Positions 1 to 7,095 of a stretch of DNA of 9,108 nt are shown here, one piece after another. Location: contig JANNMM010000171.1 of the NCBI GenBank assembly GCA_031397915.1, forward strand, positions 1 through 9,108. Direction: 5' to 3'. Below the pieces are notes generated by a model. The model had not been told where the DNA came from and did no database searches. It saw only the letters and a list, made by a program, of their open reading frames with translations. Made by a program: the position numbers and the translations under genes. Each line of letters begins with the position of its first letter. Position 1 is the stretch's first letter. The DNA comes from JANYCG01 sp031397915 (GTDB lineage Bacteria; Pseudomonadota; Gammaproteobacteria; Burkholderiales; Burkholderiaceae_C).

Positions 1-45
1 GGGCAAACCCACGTAACCCAAACCTATAACGGCGACCACTGTCAT
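1..45 (-). CDS. Nucleotide-sugar dehydrogenase, N-terminal fragment (UDP-ManNAc/UDP-GlcNAc dehydrogenase-like), truncated by the window edge
   Basis: Only 15 codons are visible, reading MTVVAVIGLGYVGLP. The GLGYVGLP core is the glycine-rich NAD-binding Rossmann motif that opens UDP-glucose/GDP-mannose-type dehydrogenases such as WecC, TviB and WbpA. These enzymes oxidise the C6 hydroxyl of an NDP-sugar to a carboxylate in the cytoplasm using two NAD+. The ATG at 45-43 is preceded by GGAG with an 8-nt spacer, and the gene begins 31 nt after the exosortase stop. With a WecB-type epimerase in the same operon, UDP-ManNAc is a plausible substrate, giving UDP-ManNAcA. A TviB-like enzyme making UDP-GlcNAcA or UDP-GalNAcA fits the motif equally well. 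The family is fairly sure from this short stretch; the substrate is not. Confidence 0.72.
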   Translation of the reverse strand, partial: MTVVAVIGLGYVGLP

Positions 46-53
46 CAAAAGTT

Positions 54-57
54 CTCC
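54..57 (-). promoter_or_regulatory. Ribosome binding site of the nucleotide-sugar dehydrogenase
   Basis: GGAG on the minus strand lies 8 nt before the ATG at 45-43. It is the best-spaced Shine-Dalgarno match in the window and fixes the start of the truncated gene. A competing ATG at 59-57 meets a stop after four codons. Confidence 0.65.
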
Positions 58-76
58 ATTGAATCAATACGATTTT

Positions 77-1636
77 TCATTGTTTGCGCCCAAGTGTATC
101 GAGCAACAGGGCGTTGACAGCCCCAAAGTTGTCGTTCAGAAACTGCTGGAGCGACGCCTCCGCCTCGCCCGCTTTGCCTGTGGGTGCATACAGAATCAGC
201 ACGGCGGAATCGTCACTGCGGCCCGTCAGCCGGAACCAGGCGCTGTAAGCTTTGGCGAGGTAGTCGCTGCTGGTGAGGGCCCCGCCCACCCAATATATCT
301 GCCATACCGTGAGTTGACCGGAATTACCGCTTTGTGCCCCCGGCGGCGCACGCAGAGTCGCTGTCCGCACAGGCTGGGCCATGCCTGCAATTTGCACCTC
401 TCGGCTGGCGCTGCCGGTTTGCACCCAGTTTGCGCCGTTTCCGTCGATCAGGGAATTCGAGGAACTGACCATTTTCCGCTCCTGATTCTGGTTGCGGTAC
501 AGGGCCAGATACAGCCCCACGGTCTGCCCACCTTGCCCGTAAAGTGTGTGGGTTTCGGCAGACGGGTTTTGAAATGCCGGTTTGAATGCCGTATTGCCAG
601 CCGACACAGGTTGCCATCCCGCGACCAAGACAGGCGCATTGACAACCAAAGGCCCCGCGCTGGTTTTGTTCTCGATGCCCGAATAAAACAATGGTGGCAG
701 CCAGAGCAGCACAGCGACCATTGCCGTTGCGGCGCCCAGCCATGCAACGGAAGCCGGATTACGCGATGTGTTGGCTATCTCGGATTGGCTGGCTTCGCGT
801 GTGCTGGGGGCCTCTGCCCAGCGCGCGCCAATCATGAACATCAGCATGATGACGATGCCAAAAAACAGCCAGCCGTAAATCAAATGGTCCACACCGGCGG
901 CCAGCTTGTTGCCCGATAGGTGCCCCAGCATCACGATGATGTAAGCGCGCAGCCAGTTGGCAAGTACCGGAACGAGGATCGAGACCACCACAAAAATGAC
1001 GCGCCGATACGTTGACTGGTAACTGAGGTAGGCGAACAGGGTGCCCACCGTCAATGATGCGATCAAATACCGAACGCCGCTGCAGGCTTCAACCACAGAC
1101 CAGTTGCCGGAGGGAATCACGAACTGCAGGCCCTCGCGGTAAACCGGTATGCCGCTCAGCCGCAGGGCCACGACGGTGAAGTCTGCGGTCCAGGCCATCA
1201 ACTGGGGCATCAGGAACTCACCCACGGGCACGGCAAAAAACGAGAACAGAAGAGGAAAGGCAATGAGGCGCGCGACGGTTGTTCCCATCAACAAGACCAC
1301 GCACAAGACCAAGAGCGCGACATAGGCGAACTGGGTTGCCGCGTTCACTGAAGCCAGGCTGCCCAAAAGCCAGGCAAATCCGGCAACCAAAACCAGTGGC
1401 AGGATTTTCAGGGAGGGTACGGGTGTGGCGGCAAGGACCACCTCGCGTTGGCGCCAGATGAGCCACAACACAATGGGCAGGACGAGAAAACCATGTGTGA
1501 AGGTTTCGGATCGCGCCCAAATGGAAACCATGCCCGATGCCGTGTCCCAATACAGGAAAGTCGCCCAGCCAAGCAAGCCCGCCAAAGCGATGAAGGTATT
1601 GCGCCAATCGCGCCGAACCATGGCTGCGCCGTTCAT
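77..1636 (-). CDS. xrtA: Exosortase A (XrtA) fused to a C-terminal EpsI domain
   Basis: This 519-residue integral inner-membrane cysteine protease/transpeptidase is the sorting enzyme of the PEP-CTERM system. It is thought to cleave C-terminal PEP-type signals so the proteins can be processed and displayed with exopolysaccharide. Residues about 1-270 form the multi-helix exosortase core. The proposed catalytic triad is visible: Cys185 in VVEACSGVRYL, Arg230 in ANWLRAYI and His251 in GVDHLIYGW. Another membrane segment lies near 298-318. It is followed by a soluble EpsI-like (DUF3485-type) domain, about 330-519, containing the GLYLALYRNQNQ segment. That fusion is typical of XrtA, and the length fits. 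The ATG overlaps the upstream glycosyltransferase stop as ATGA, implying translational coupling. A second ATG at codon 6 has no better ribosome site. No substrate carrying a PEP-CTERM tail is encoded nearby. The family call is very secure; the anchoring mechanism is inferred from sortase and archaeosortase analogy. Confidence 0.95.
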   Translation of the reverse strand: MNGAAMVRRDWRNTFIALAGLLGWATFLYWDTASGMVSIWARSETFTHGFLVLPIVLWLIWRQREVVLAATPVPSLKILPLVLVAGFAWLLGSLASVNAATQFAYVALLVLCVVLLMGTTVARLIAFPLLFSFFAVPVGEFLMPQLMAWTADFTVVALRLSGIPVYREGLQFVIPSGNWSVVEACSGVRYLIASLTVGTLFAYLSYQSTYRRVIFVVVSILVPVLANWLRAYIIVMLGHLSGNKLAAGVDHLIYGWLFFGIVIMLMFMIGARWAEAPSTREASQSEIANTSRNPASVAWLGAATAMVAVLLWLPPLFYSGIENKTSAGPLVVNAPVLVAGWQPVSAGNTAFKPAFQNPSAETHTLYGQGGQTVGLYLALYRNQNQERKMVSSSNSLIDGNGANWVQTGSASREVQIAGMAQPVRTATLRAPPGAQSGNSGQLTVWQIYWVGGALTSSDYLAKAYSAWFRLTGRSDDSAVLILYAPTGKAGEAEASLQQFLNDNFGAVNALLLDTLGRKQ

Positions 1637-2868
1637 GCCGCCACCGCCCTCTCGGGTGCCGGCAAAAACCGGTCGAGCTTGGCCAGGTGGGCAGACCAGC
1701 TGTAACTCTTGATCACCCGCTCCCGTCCGTGCGCACCGATCGACGCCGCGTTCTCCTGATCGGCCAACAACTGACCGATTTCGCGAACAAAGTCCTGCGC
1801 TGTCTCGGCGGCGACCAGCTCCTTGCCAACCTCGGCGTCAACGGCTTCAGCACAGGATCTGGAGGCCACCACCGGCCTGGCCATGGCCATCGCTTCAAGC
1901 ACCTTGTTTTGAATGCCGCGTGCGATGCGCAGGGGTGCCACTACCACGGCAGCATGCTGGAGGTAGGGCCGCACATCGTCAACGGTGCCGGTGACCACCA
2001 CATCCTGGCTGGCCAGAGCGGTCACGGCAGGCATTGGGTTGCGTCCCACCACGAAGAACACCAGGTTGGGCCTTTGTTGGCGCAAGGCCGGCAGAATTTC
2101 TGCGACAAACCATGTGACCGCATCGACATTCGGCCAATAGTCCATGGCGCCGGTAAAAACCACTGGAATGGTTCCGTCGGGCAACGCTGCACTTCCAAAC
2201 GGTGTCAGCCGGTTACGGTCAGGCGAATAGTAATTGGCGTCTACGCCGTTGCACAAGGTCTCCACCCGGCCGGCGCATTCTGGTGCAAGTCGCAGGAACA
2301 GGGCTTTTTCCATGTCGGTCACAAAAAATGAACAGTTTGCCTGCATGGCAGTGGCCCGCTCAAACGCCAGCAGGCGCTGGCCTTCCCGTTTGTAGATCCA
2401 CGACAGTGGCCAGGAATGGTTTGACGCATATTGGGACCATTTAGCCGAATCGACATCGACAAAATCGAGCAACACGGGGCCAGATGGCTTATTGGCACCG
2501 CTGACATATTGCGCCATGACCGACGAAAAAATGACCGTCGCGTCGATGGCGTGCCTCGCCTGGATGTCGTCAACCCAGCGTTGAAGGCGCCCATCCCGAT
2601 AGAACCGCAGCCCCAAAGCCTCGTTGGTCAAAAGCCCAACCAGGCTTTTGAGTTTGCCCACGTGACGGTTGAGCCTGGCGACAAAGGTATCCGGGCATAT
2701 TTTGCGAACGGTCTCGATGTGGACTTCGTCGGCCGGGTCATCCAGAAACGTGCCGAGGAAAACCCGATGGCCCTGTGAGAGGTGTTTCAACAAATGAAAG
2801 GAGCGGACCTTGTCGCCCTTGTTGGGCGGATAGGGCAATCGATGAACCAGAAAAAGCAGGTTGGCCAT
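1633..2868 (-). CDS. GT4-like glycosyltransferase of the XrtA/PEP-CTERM system (TIGR03087 type)
   Basis: This is a 411-residue GT-B-fold glycosyltransferase, probably cytoplasmic and membrane-associated. It would move a sugar from an NDP-sugar to the lipid-linked exopolysaccharide intermediate. The N terminus, ANLLFLVHRLPYPPNKGDK, is a hallmark of the PEP-CTERM-associated family I know as TIGR03087. In the C-terminal half come NGVD (207-210), FTGAMDYWPNVDA (238-250), TGTVDDVRPYL (about 293-303) and PLRIARGIQNKVLEAM (312-327). The last provides the acidic donor-site region of GT4 enzymes. I chose the ATG at 2868-2866 because the hallmark begins there. The longer frame reaching 2907 starts with TTG, adds 13 unconserved residues and overlaps the FemAB-like gene. 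From 2868 the gap to that gene is 7 nt, with no clear Shine-Dalgarno, so coupling is likely. The donor and acceptor sugars cannot be read from the sequence. Confidence 0.92.
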   Translation of the reverse strand: MANLLFLVHRLPYPPNKGDKVRSFHLLKHLSQGHRVFLGTFLDDPADEVHIETVRKICPDTFVARLNRHVGKLKSLVGLLTNEALGLRFYRDGRLQRWVDDIQARHAIDATVIFSSVMAQYVSGANKPSGPVLLDFVDVDSAKWSQYASNHSWPLSWIYKREGQRLLAFERATAMQANCSFFVTDMEKALFLRLAPECAGRVETLCNGVDANYYSPDRNRLTPFGSAALPDGTIPVVFTGAMDYWPNVDAVTWFVAEILPALRQQRPNLVFFVVGRNPMPAVTALASQDVVVTGTVDDVRPYLQHAAVVVAPLRIARGIQNKVLEAMAMARPVVASRSCAEAVDAEVGKELVAAETAQDFVREIGQLLADQENAASIGAHGRERVIKSYSWSAHLAKLDRFLPAPERAVAA

Positions 2869-2875
2869 GCGTGTT

Positions 2876-3967
2876 TCAGCCCAGATTGCGCACAACAAAT
2901 GGGCCAAGCCAGTTGGCCAGGCCGATGGGCAGACGTCGCCAGACTGCGATCATGGCCTTGTATTTGGCGTTCGCAGGGTTGTTCTGCGGAATGGTGTCGC
3001 GTTTGAAGAGACAAAATTCATAATGCAGCGGTTTGGGCTCAAAGCCCCAGTTTTTCTTGAAGGCAAATGAGCCGGTGCCCTGTTTGCTGCGCCCATAGTC
3101 AAAAACCTTCAGGCCCTTTTCACACGCGCGGCGCATCAACTCCCAGTATTTGAAATCGTTGGCGGCGAGGTGGCGGGCGGACTCGTCGTCTCCGGCGTAA
3201 TAGGGCAACACTTCATCGCGAAAGTAAAAACTCATGACGCTGCTCAAAACCTGATTGTCGGGGCCGGTCACCGTGAGGACCTCGCAGTCAGCCCCAAACT
3301 CGGCAACCAGTGCCTGGAAGTATTTTTTCGGCATCGCCGGTGTGCCGTGCCGGTGCACGTTGTCGGCATAGAGGTTGAAAAACCGGTCGACGCCAGGGTC
3401 AATCTCGCTTCGCAGTCCGTTCTTGATGCCTTTTCGGATCATCGCGCGCTGTTTACGCGGCACGGCCAGCATGTTGGCCTCAAGATCAGAGAATATTTCC
3501 TTGCGGAACGTGACGTACAGATCCTGCCTGGGCCAGTCTGTGTGGCGCGGCTCCAGGTTTCGCAACTCGAGGCAGTCACTGCCCAGTTGCCTTGCAATTT
3601 GCTGGGCTTCAAGTTCCAGCGCTTGTGCGCCTTGCTCGCTGTTTGCCGCCACGCCACCGTAAACGCCGAATGGGAGGCTGATGGTCGAATTGCCGAAAAG
3701 CCAGCTGTTGATGTGGGCAAGGGCCAGCACGCCCTCAATCTTGCCAGCACGCTCAGCGTACAGGAAGTAGGTGTCGTGCCGGAAGACATCTTCGATGATG
3801 GCTTGCCAGCCCGCGCGATGGAAAAAAGTTGCGCTGGGGCATGCCAGAACGAATTGGTCCCAACGCCGGGCCTCAGTTGCTTCAGCTCGGGAAAGGCGCT
3901 TGACCGTCAGAGCCGCAGCGTCAGGCAAGGCTGTGCTCACCTGCGTTGTGACCGAGAAAAACCTCAT
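2876..3967 (-). CDS. FemAB family protein associated with the PEP-CTERM/XrtA system
   Basis: This 363-residue protein has the FemAB/GNAT-type acyl- or aminoacyl-transferase fold. Recognisable parts are an N-terminal half containing the SATFFHRAGW segment (about 45-55) and a C-terminal half with NDFKYWELMRRACEKG, VFDYGRSKQGTGSFAFK and KNWGFEPKPLHYEF (about 280-330). The FDYGRS..GTGSFAFKK block is characteristic of the PEP-CTERM-associated FemAB subfamily that I recall as TIGR03019. FemAB proteins of Gram-positive bacteria add amino acids from aminoacyl-tRNA to peptidoglycan precursors. Here the acceptor is unknown; an aminoacyl or acyl group on a sugar of the exopolysaccharide is a guess. No signal peptide is visible, which suggests a cytoplasmic location. 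The ATG at 3967 lies inside the deacetylase gene (47-nt overlap). A GTG at 3940-3938 would cut the overlap to 20 nt and start closer to conserved sequence, so the start is uncertain. Confidence 0.9.
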   Translation of the reverse strand: MRFFSVTTQVSTALPDAAALTVKRLSRAEATEARRWDQFVLACPSATFFHRAGWQAIIEDVFRHDTYFLYAERAGKIEGVLALAHINSWLFGNSTISLPFGVYGGVAANSEQGAQALELEAQQIARQLGSDCLELRNLEPRHTDWPRQDLYVTFRKEIFSDLEANMLAVPRKQRAMIRKGIKNGLRSEIDPGVDRFFNLYADNVHRHGTPAMPKKYFQALVAEFGADCEVLTVTGPDNQVLSSVMSFYFRDEVLPYYAGDDESARHLAANDFKYWELMRRACEKGLKVFDYGRSKQGTGSFAFKKNWGFEPKPLHYEFCLFKRDTIPQNNPANAKYKAMIAVWRRLPIGLANWLGPFVVRNLG

Positions 3968-4793
3968 CCATGCGACCCCAGCGATAGTCCTGCAGCAATT
4001 GCGACAGCTTGCCTTCCATGCTGGAAATGTTCACATAGTGGCGAAAGCGGGTTTTGGCGTTGACACCGTTGATCCGTGGCTGTTGGGCGTCTATCTCCCA
4101 GGGGTGAAAGTAAAAAATGGCTGGTTTTCGGTCCACGCGATTGACGCGATTGAGCATCCAGCGCGAAACGGCATAAGGCAACAACCGGAAATACCCACCG
4201 CCACTGGACGGGAAATTGCGGTTCAACAGCCGCACCGTTGACACCGGAATTTCCAGCAATCCGGGCCGGACAGAATGGGCAAAACGGGGCGCATCTGGCA
4301 TGCCATAGTGGTCATGTTGAATCGGATAGATGCTGGAACTGTATTGGTACCCGGCGCGGGCAAGGCAATCAAATGCCCAGAGGTTCTCCGTGCCGATTGA
4401 AAAACTTGGCGCCCGATAACCCTTGACCTGCATCCCGCCCAGGTCCTCAAGAATGCTTTTGGCCCGATGAATGTCAGAAAAAAAGACTTCTTCCGATTGC
4501 TCGCTGGCGCGCGCATGCCCATATCCGTGACTGGCCAGCTCGTGTCCCTCCGCGACGATGCGGCGAACGACACCGGGGTATCTCTCCGCAATCCAGCCCA
4601 GCGTGAAAAACGTGGCTTTGGTATTGCGGTCAGCCAACAGCGCCAGGATGCGCTCGACATTGCCCGTCACGCGGCATTCACGCGAATTCCACTCCGACCT
4701 TTTGATGTAAGGTGCAAATGCGGAGACCTGAAAATAGTCTTCGACATCAATGGTCAGCGCGTTCGCGGGCCGATCGGCAGGGTTGGAATGCAT
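3921..4793 (-). CDS. NodB-type polysaccharide deacetylase with DUF3473-like tail, XrtA system associated
   Basis: This is a 290-residue carbohydrate esterase 4 enzyme expected to remove N-acetyl groups from an amino sugar, using a divalent metal. Motif 1 is LTIDVEDYF (13-21) with the catalytic or metal Asp. TKATFFTLGW (58-67) is the usual NodB strand. Motif 2 is HELASHGYGH (84-93), with His89 and His93 as metal ligands. Motif 3 is GYRAPSFSI (125-133). The C-terminal part contains FYFHPWEID (about 229-237) and a DUF3473-like segment, FRHYVNISSMEGKL. This architecture matches the PEP-CTERM-associated deacetylases I know as TIGR03006. The ATG at 4793-4791 follows the epimerase stop by 19 nt, with AGGCG upstream. 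An in-frame stop at 4820-4818 rules out a longer ATG, GTG or TTG start, so there is no signal peptide. Action on a cytoplasmic or inner-face intermediate is inferred. Confidence 0.93.
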   Translation of the reverse strand: MHSNPADRPANALTIDVEDYFQVSAFAPYIKRSEWNSRECRVTGNVERILALLADRNTKATFFTLGWIAERYPGVVRRIVAEGHELASHGYGHARASEQSEEVFFSDIHRAKSILEDLGGMQVKGYRAPSFSIGTENLWAFDCLARAGYQYSSSIYPIQHDHYGMPDAPRFAHSVRPGLLEIPVSTVRLLNRNFPSSGGGYFRLLPYAVSRWMLNRVNRVDRKPAIFYFHPWEIDAQQPRINGVNAKTRFRHYVNISSMEGKLSQLLQDYRWGRMDEVFLGHNAGEHSLA

Positions 4794-4812
4794 TGCAGAA
4801 TTCGCCTGGGTG

Positions 4813-5991
4813 TCAATTCACAGGTACTTTGAGGCTTGCCAACCAATTCCAAAGGTCAGAGGCGATTCGCTGCGCCGCTTGGCCGTCCCAAAGCTCCGGC
4901 ACACGTCCTCGCTTGCCGCGGCCAGCCAATATCTCCTGGACCCCACTCAAAATCGCGTCCCGGTCAGTGCCAACCAGGATGTTGGTACCTTGGTCAACGG
5001 TGATGGGCCGCTCGGTGTTCTCACGTAGTGTGAGGCATGGCACGCCCAGCGCTGTGGTCTCCTCCTGCAGGCCCCCGGAGTCCGTGAGAACCAGGGTCGC
5101 TTCGGCCATTAAACCGAGCATTTCAAGGTAGCCCTGCGGCGGCAGAATCAGCATTCGCCCGGGTTCGACGAAATGCATCAGGTTGAACTTGTCAATGTTC
5201 GCTCTGGTGCGCGGATGCAGGGCAAATATCAGCGGCAAATCAACAGTGACTTCACGCAGGATGCCCAGCAGTTTCCCCAGGGACTCCGGCGAGTCAACGT
5301 TTGAGGGTCGATGCAGGGTAACCACCCCAAACGCCTTGTTGTCATCCAGAAACGAGGGTGACAGCCCGCTTGCAATGACGGTGCTTCGCGCGGTGCGTGC
5401 CGCTGGACGGTTCGCGATCAATGAATCGATCATCACATTGCCGACAAAACTCACCCGCTCCCCGGGAATACCTTCCAGACGCAAATTTTCCTGGGCGCTC
5501 CTCTCGGTCGTGTACAGGCGATCGGCAATCTGGTCGGTCAAGATGCGGTTGATTTCCTCGGGCATGCGCCGGTCGTAACTGCGAAGACCCGCTTCGACGT
5601 GAACGGTGGGTACACCTTTCTTGACGGCCACCAGAGCGCAGGCGAGCGTGGAGTTGACGTCGCCCACAACCATGACACAGGCAGGATGGTGTTGGTCCAG
5701 GAGCGGCTCAAAACGCCGCATGACCTCGGCCGTCTGAACCGCATGGGTGTTTGATCCCACTTCCAGGTTGATGTGCGGGCGGGGCAACTTCAAGTCTTCA
5801 AACAACTTGTCGTTCATGTCCTTGTCGTAGTGTTGCCCGGTGTGCACGAGAAGCCAGGGAATGGCCGGCACATGGCTGTCCAGGGCCCGCAGGATCGGCG
5901 CCATTTTCATGTAGTTGGGACGTGCCCCAACGACGCATATGACCGGTTTGATCGCGTTGTCTTTCATTGTTGTTTCGCTCAAAACGCCCAT
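4813..5991 (-). CDS. wecB: Non-hydrolysing UDP-N-acetylglucosamine 2-epimerase
   Basis: This cytoplasmic enzyme interconverts UDP-GlcNAc and UDP-ManNAc. From the ATG at 5991-5989 it has 392 residues, normal for the family. Residues matching known WecB active-site positions are present: Arg24 in VVGARPNYMK, Asp111 in VVGDVNST, Glu133 in HVEAGLRS, a Glu in MPEEINR (143-149) and His227 in VVTLHRPSN. The C-terminal UDP-binding part shows LTDSGGLQEE (302-311) and RENTERP (323-329). The product would feed the dehydrogenase that starts at position 45. The start is unsettled: an ATG at 5967-5965 gives 384 residues and begins nearer the conserved strand, while a TTG at 6000-5998 gives 395. I kept 5991 because it leaves a 12-nt gap after the ATPase stop with a weak AGG upstream. 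Function is secure; the gene symbol is by family. Confidence 0.94.
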   Translation of the reverse strand: MGVLSETTMKDNAIKPVICVVGARPNYMKMAPILRALDSHVPAIPWLLVHTGQHYDKDMNDKLFEDLKLPRPHINLEVGSNTHAVQTAEVMRRFEPLLDQHHPACVMVVGDVNSTLACALVAVKKGVPTVHVEAGLRSYDRRMPEEINRILTDQIADRLYTTERSAQENLRLEGIPGERVSFVGNVMIDSLIANRPAARTARSTVIASGLSPSFLDDNKAFGVVTLHRPSNVDSPESLGKLLGILREVTVDLPLIFALHPRTRANIDKFNLMHFVEPGRMLILPPQGYLEMLGLMAEATLVLTDSGGLQEETTALGVPCLTLRENTERPITVDQGTNILVGTDRDAILSGVQEILAGRGKRGRVPELWDGQAAQRIASDLWNWLASLKVPVN

Positions 5992-6003
5992 CTGGCGCAA
6001 TAC

Positions 6004-7092
6004 CTAAGCCGACTTCCGGACTGAGCCCACGAGCTTCTGCAGTGAGGCCAGGATTTCAAGATCAACACGCTCAAGGCGAAGCAAGGTCTTTTCGATCCGG
6101 TTCAAACGTTCCCTGAACTGGTCTTGCCCCAAACCTCCGAGCTTTCCGGCAATTTCATCCATGGCACTTGATTCAAATTCAAGTCGACCCAGATCGATAT
6201 CAAATCCTGACTCATCAGGCCCCAGTTGCGGATCGCGTTGCGAACGGTGGCCCGAATTCATGACAGGCAGGACGCTGGTGCCGGATTCTTCACGGATTTC
6301 ATCAACAACAACTGCCACCTCGTCTGCCCCAAATGCGTCTTTTTCGCCCAGAAAGCCCAACAGGAGCAAACGGTCGCACACGGAATTGATGCGGCGCGGA
6401 ATCCCGCCGGTTGCCATATGAATGGCCTCAAATGCCGGAACATCGAAACTCGGCCTGCCGTCGGCGCCGACGCATTTGAGCCGATGCTCAATATACCCAC
6501 GCGTTTCATCGACATCCATCGGGCCAATATGGCAAGTCGCGGTCACGCGCTGGCGCAACTGCTGCATGCTGGGATGTTGCAAAATTTCGCGGAACTCGGG
6601 CTGCCCAACCAGGAATGTCTGGAGCAAGGCCTGTTTGCCAAACTGGAAATTTGACAACATTCGCAGCTCCTCAACGGCCCTTGGCGTCAAATTCTGCGCT
6701 TCATCCACAATCAACAGGCACCGCTTTCCCTGACTGATCTGAGTTACCAAAAATGCCTCGAGAGACATGAGCAGGTCAGACTTCGACAAGTCCCGGACAA
6801 CCACGCCAAAAGCCGCGCCAACCATGCGCAAGGTGTCCTCAGCGTCAAGCTGGGTGCTCACCAGGTTTGCGGAAACAACGGTTTCCGGATCCAGGCTCTC
6901 CAGCAAACCACGCACGATGGTCGTTTTGCCGGCGCCTACCTCGCCGGTAATGACAATGAAACCTTCGTTGCGCTGGACACCGTACTCCAGGTAGGCCCTG
7001 GCGCGCCGGTGCTGCTTGCTGCCGAAGTAGAAATGGGGGTCAGGGTTGAGCTGGAACGGTTTGCCGGTCAACCCATAATAGGCTTCATACAT
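6004..7092 (-). CDS. ExeA/GspA-like AAA ATPase of the XrtA/PEP-CTERM system
   Basis: This 362-residue AAA+ ATPase begins MYEAYYGLTGKPFQLNPDP, the start typical of ExeA/GspA-type ATPases and of the PEP-CTERM-associated branch I recall as TIGR03015. Walker A is GEVGAGKTT (50-58) and Walker B is CLLIVDEAQNL (125-135). GGIPRRINSVCDRLLLL, about 230-246, resembles a sensor 2 region and ends the AAA core. After a hydrophilic linker (about 265-310) the last 45 residues form a leucine-rich amphipathic helix with heptad character, probably a coiled coil for partner binding. ExeA works with ExeB to insert the type II secretin through peptidoglycan, so a role in assembling the export machinery across the wall is plausible but unproven. 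No ExeB-like peptidoglycan-binding domain is visible here. It starts 3 nt after the beta-barrel gene, with no clear Shine-Dalgarno. Confidence 0.93.
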   Translation of the reverse strand: MYEAYYGLTGKPFQLNPDPHFYFGSKQHRRARAYLEYGVQRNEGFIVITGEVGAGKTTIVRGLLESLDPETVVSANLVSTQLDAEDTLRMVGAAFGVVVRDLSKSDLLMSLEAFLVTQISQGKRCLLIVDEAQNLTPRAVEELRMLSNFQFGKQALLQTFLVGQPEFREILQHPSMQQLRQRVTATCHIGPMDVDETRGYIEHRLKCVGADGRPSFDVPAFEAIHMATGGIPRRINSVCDRLLLLGFLGEKDAFGADEVAVVVDEIREESGTSVLPVMNSGHRSQRDPQLGPDESGFDIDLGRLEFESSAMDEIAGKLGGLGQDQFRERLNRIEKTLLRLERVDLEILASLQKLVGSVRKSA

Positions 7093-7095
7093 GGG

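Noticed and set aside
59..919. 286-codon open frame on the plus strand
   Set aside because: It lies entirely antisense to the exosortase gene, whose protein is clearly recognisable. Its translation is Cys/Arg/His/Pro-rich with no family resemblance, as expected for an antisense frame in GC-rich coding DNA.
1687..2331. 214-codon open frame on the plus strand
   Set aside because: It is antisense to the glycosyltransferase, with a His/Gly/Gln-rich translation and no known motif.
2869..2907. N-terminal extension of the glycosyltransferase to 2907
   Set aside because: The first codon of that extension is TTG, the 13 extra residues do not fit the family, and it overlaps the FemAB-like gene. The family hallmark begins at the ATG at 2868.
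3170..4063. 297-codon open frame on the plus strand
   Set aside because: It is antisense to the FemAB-like gene and the end of the deacetylase gene. No recognisable domain or ribosome site was seen, so it is treated as a shadow frame.
6169..6184. TGGCAC-containing stretch resembling half of a sigma-54 promoter
   Set aside because: The TGGCAC is not followed by TTGC at the right spacing, and it sits inside the ATPase coding sequence.
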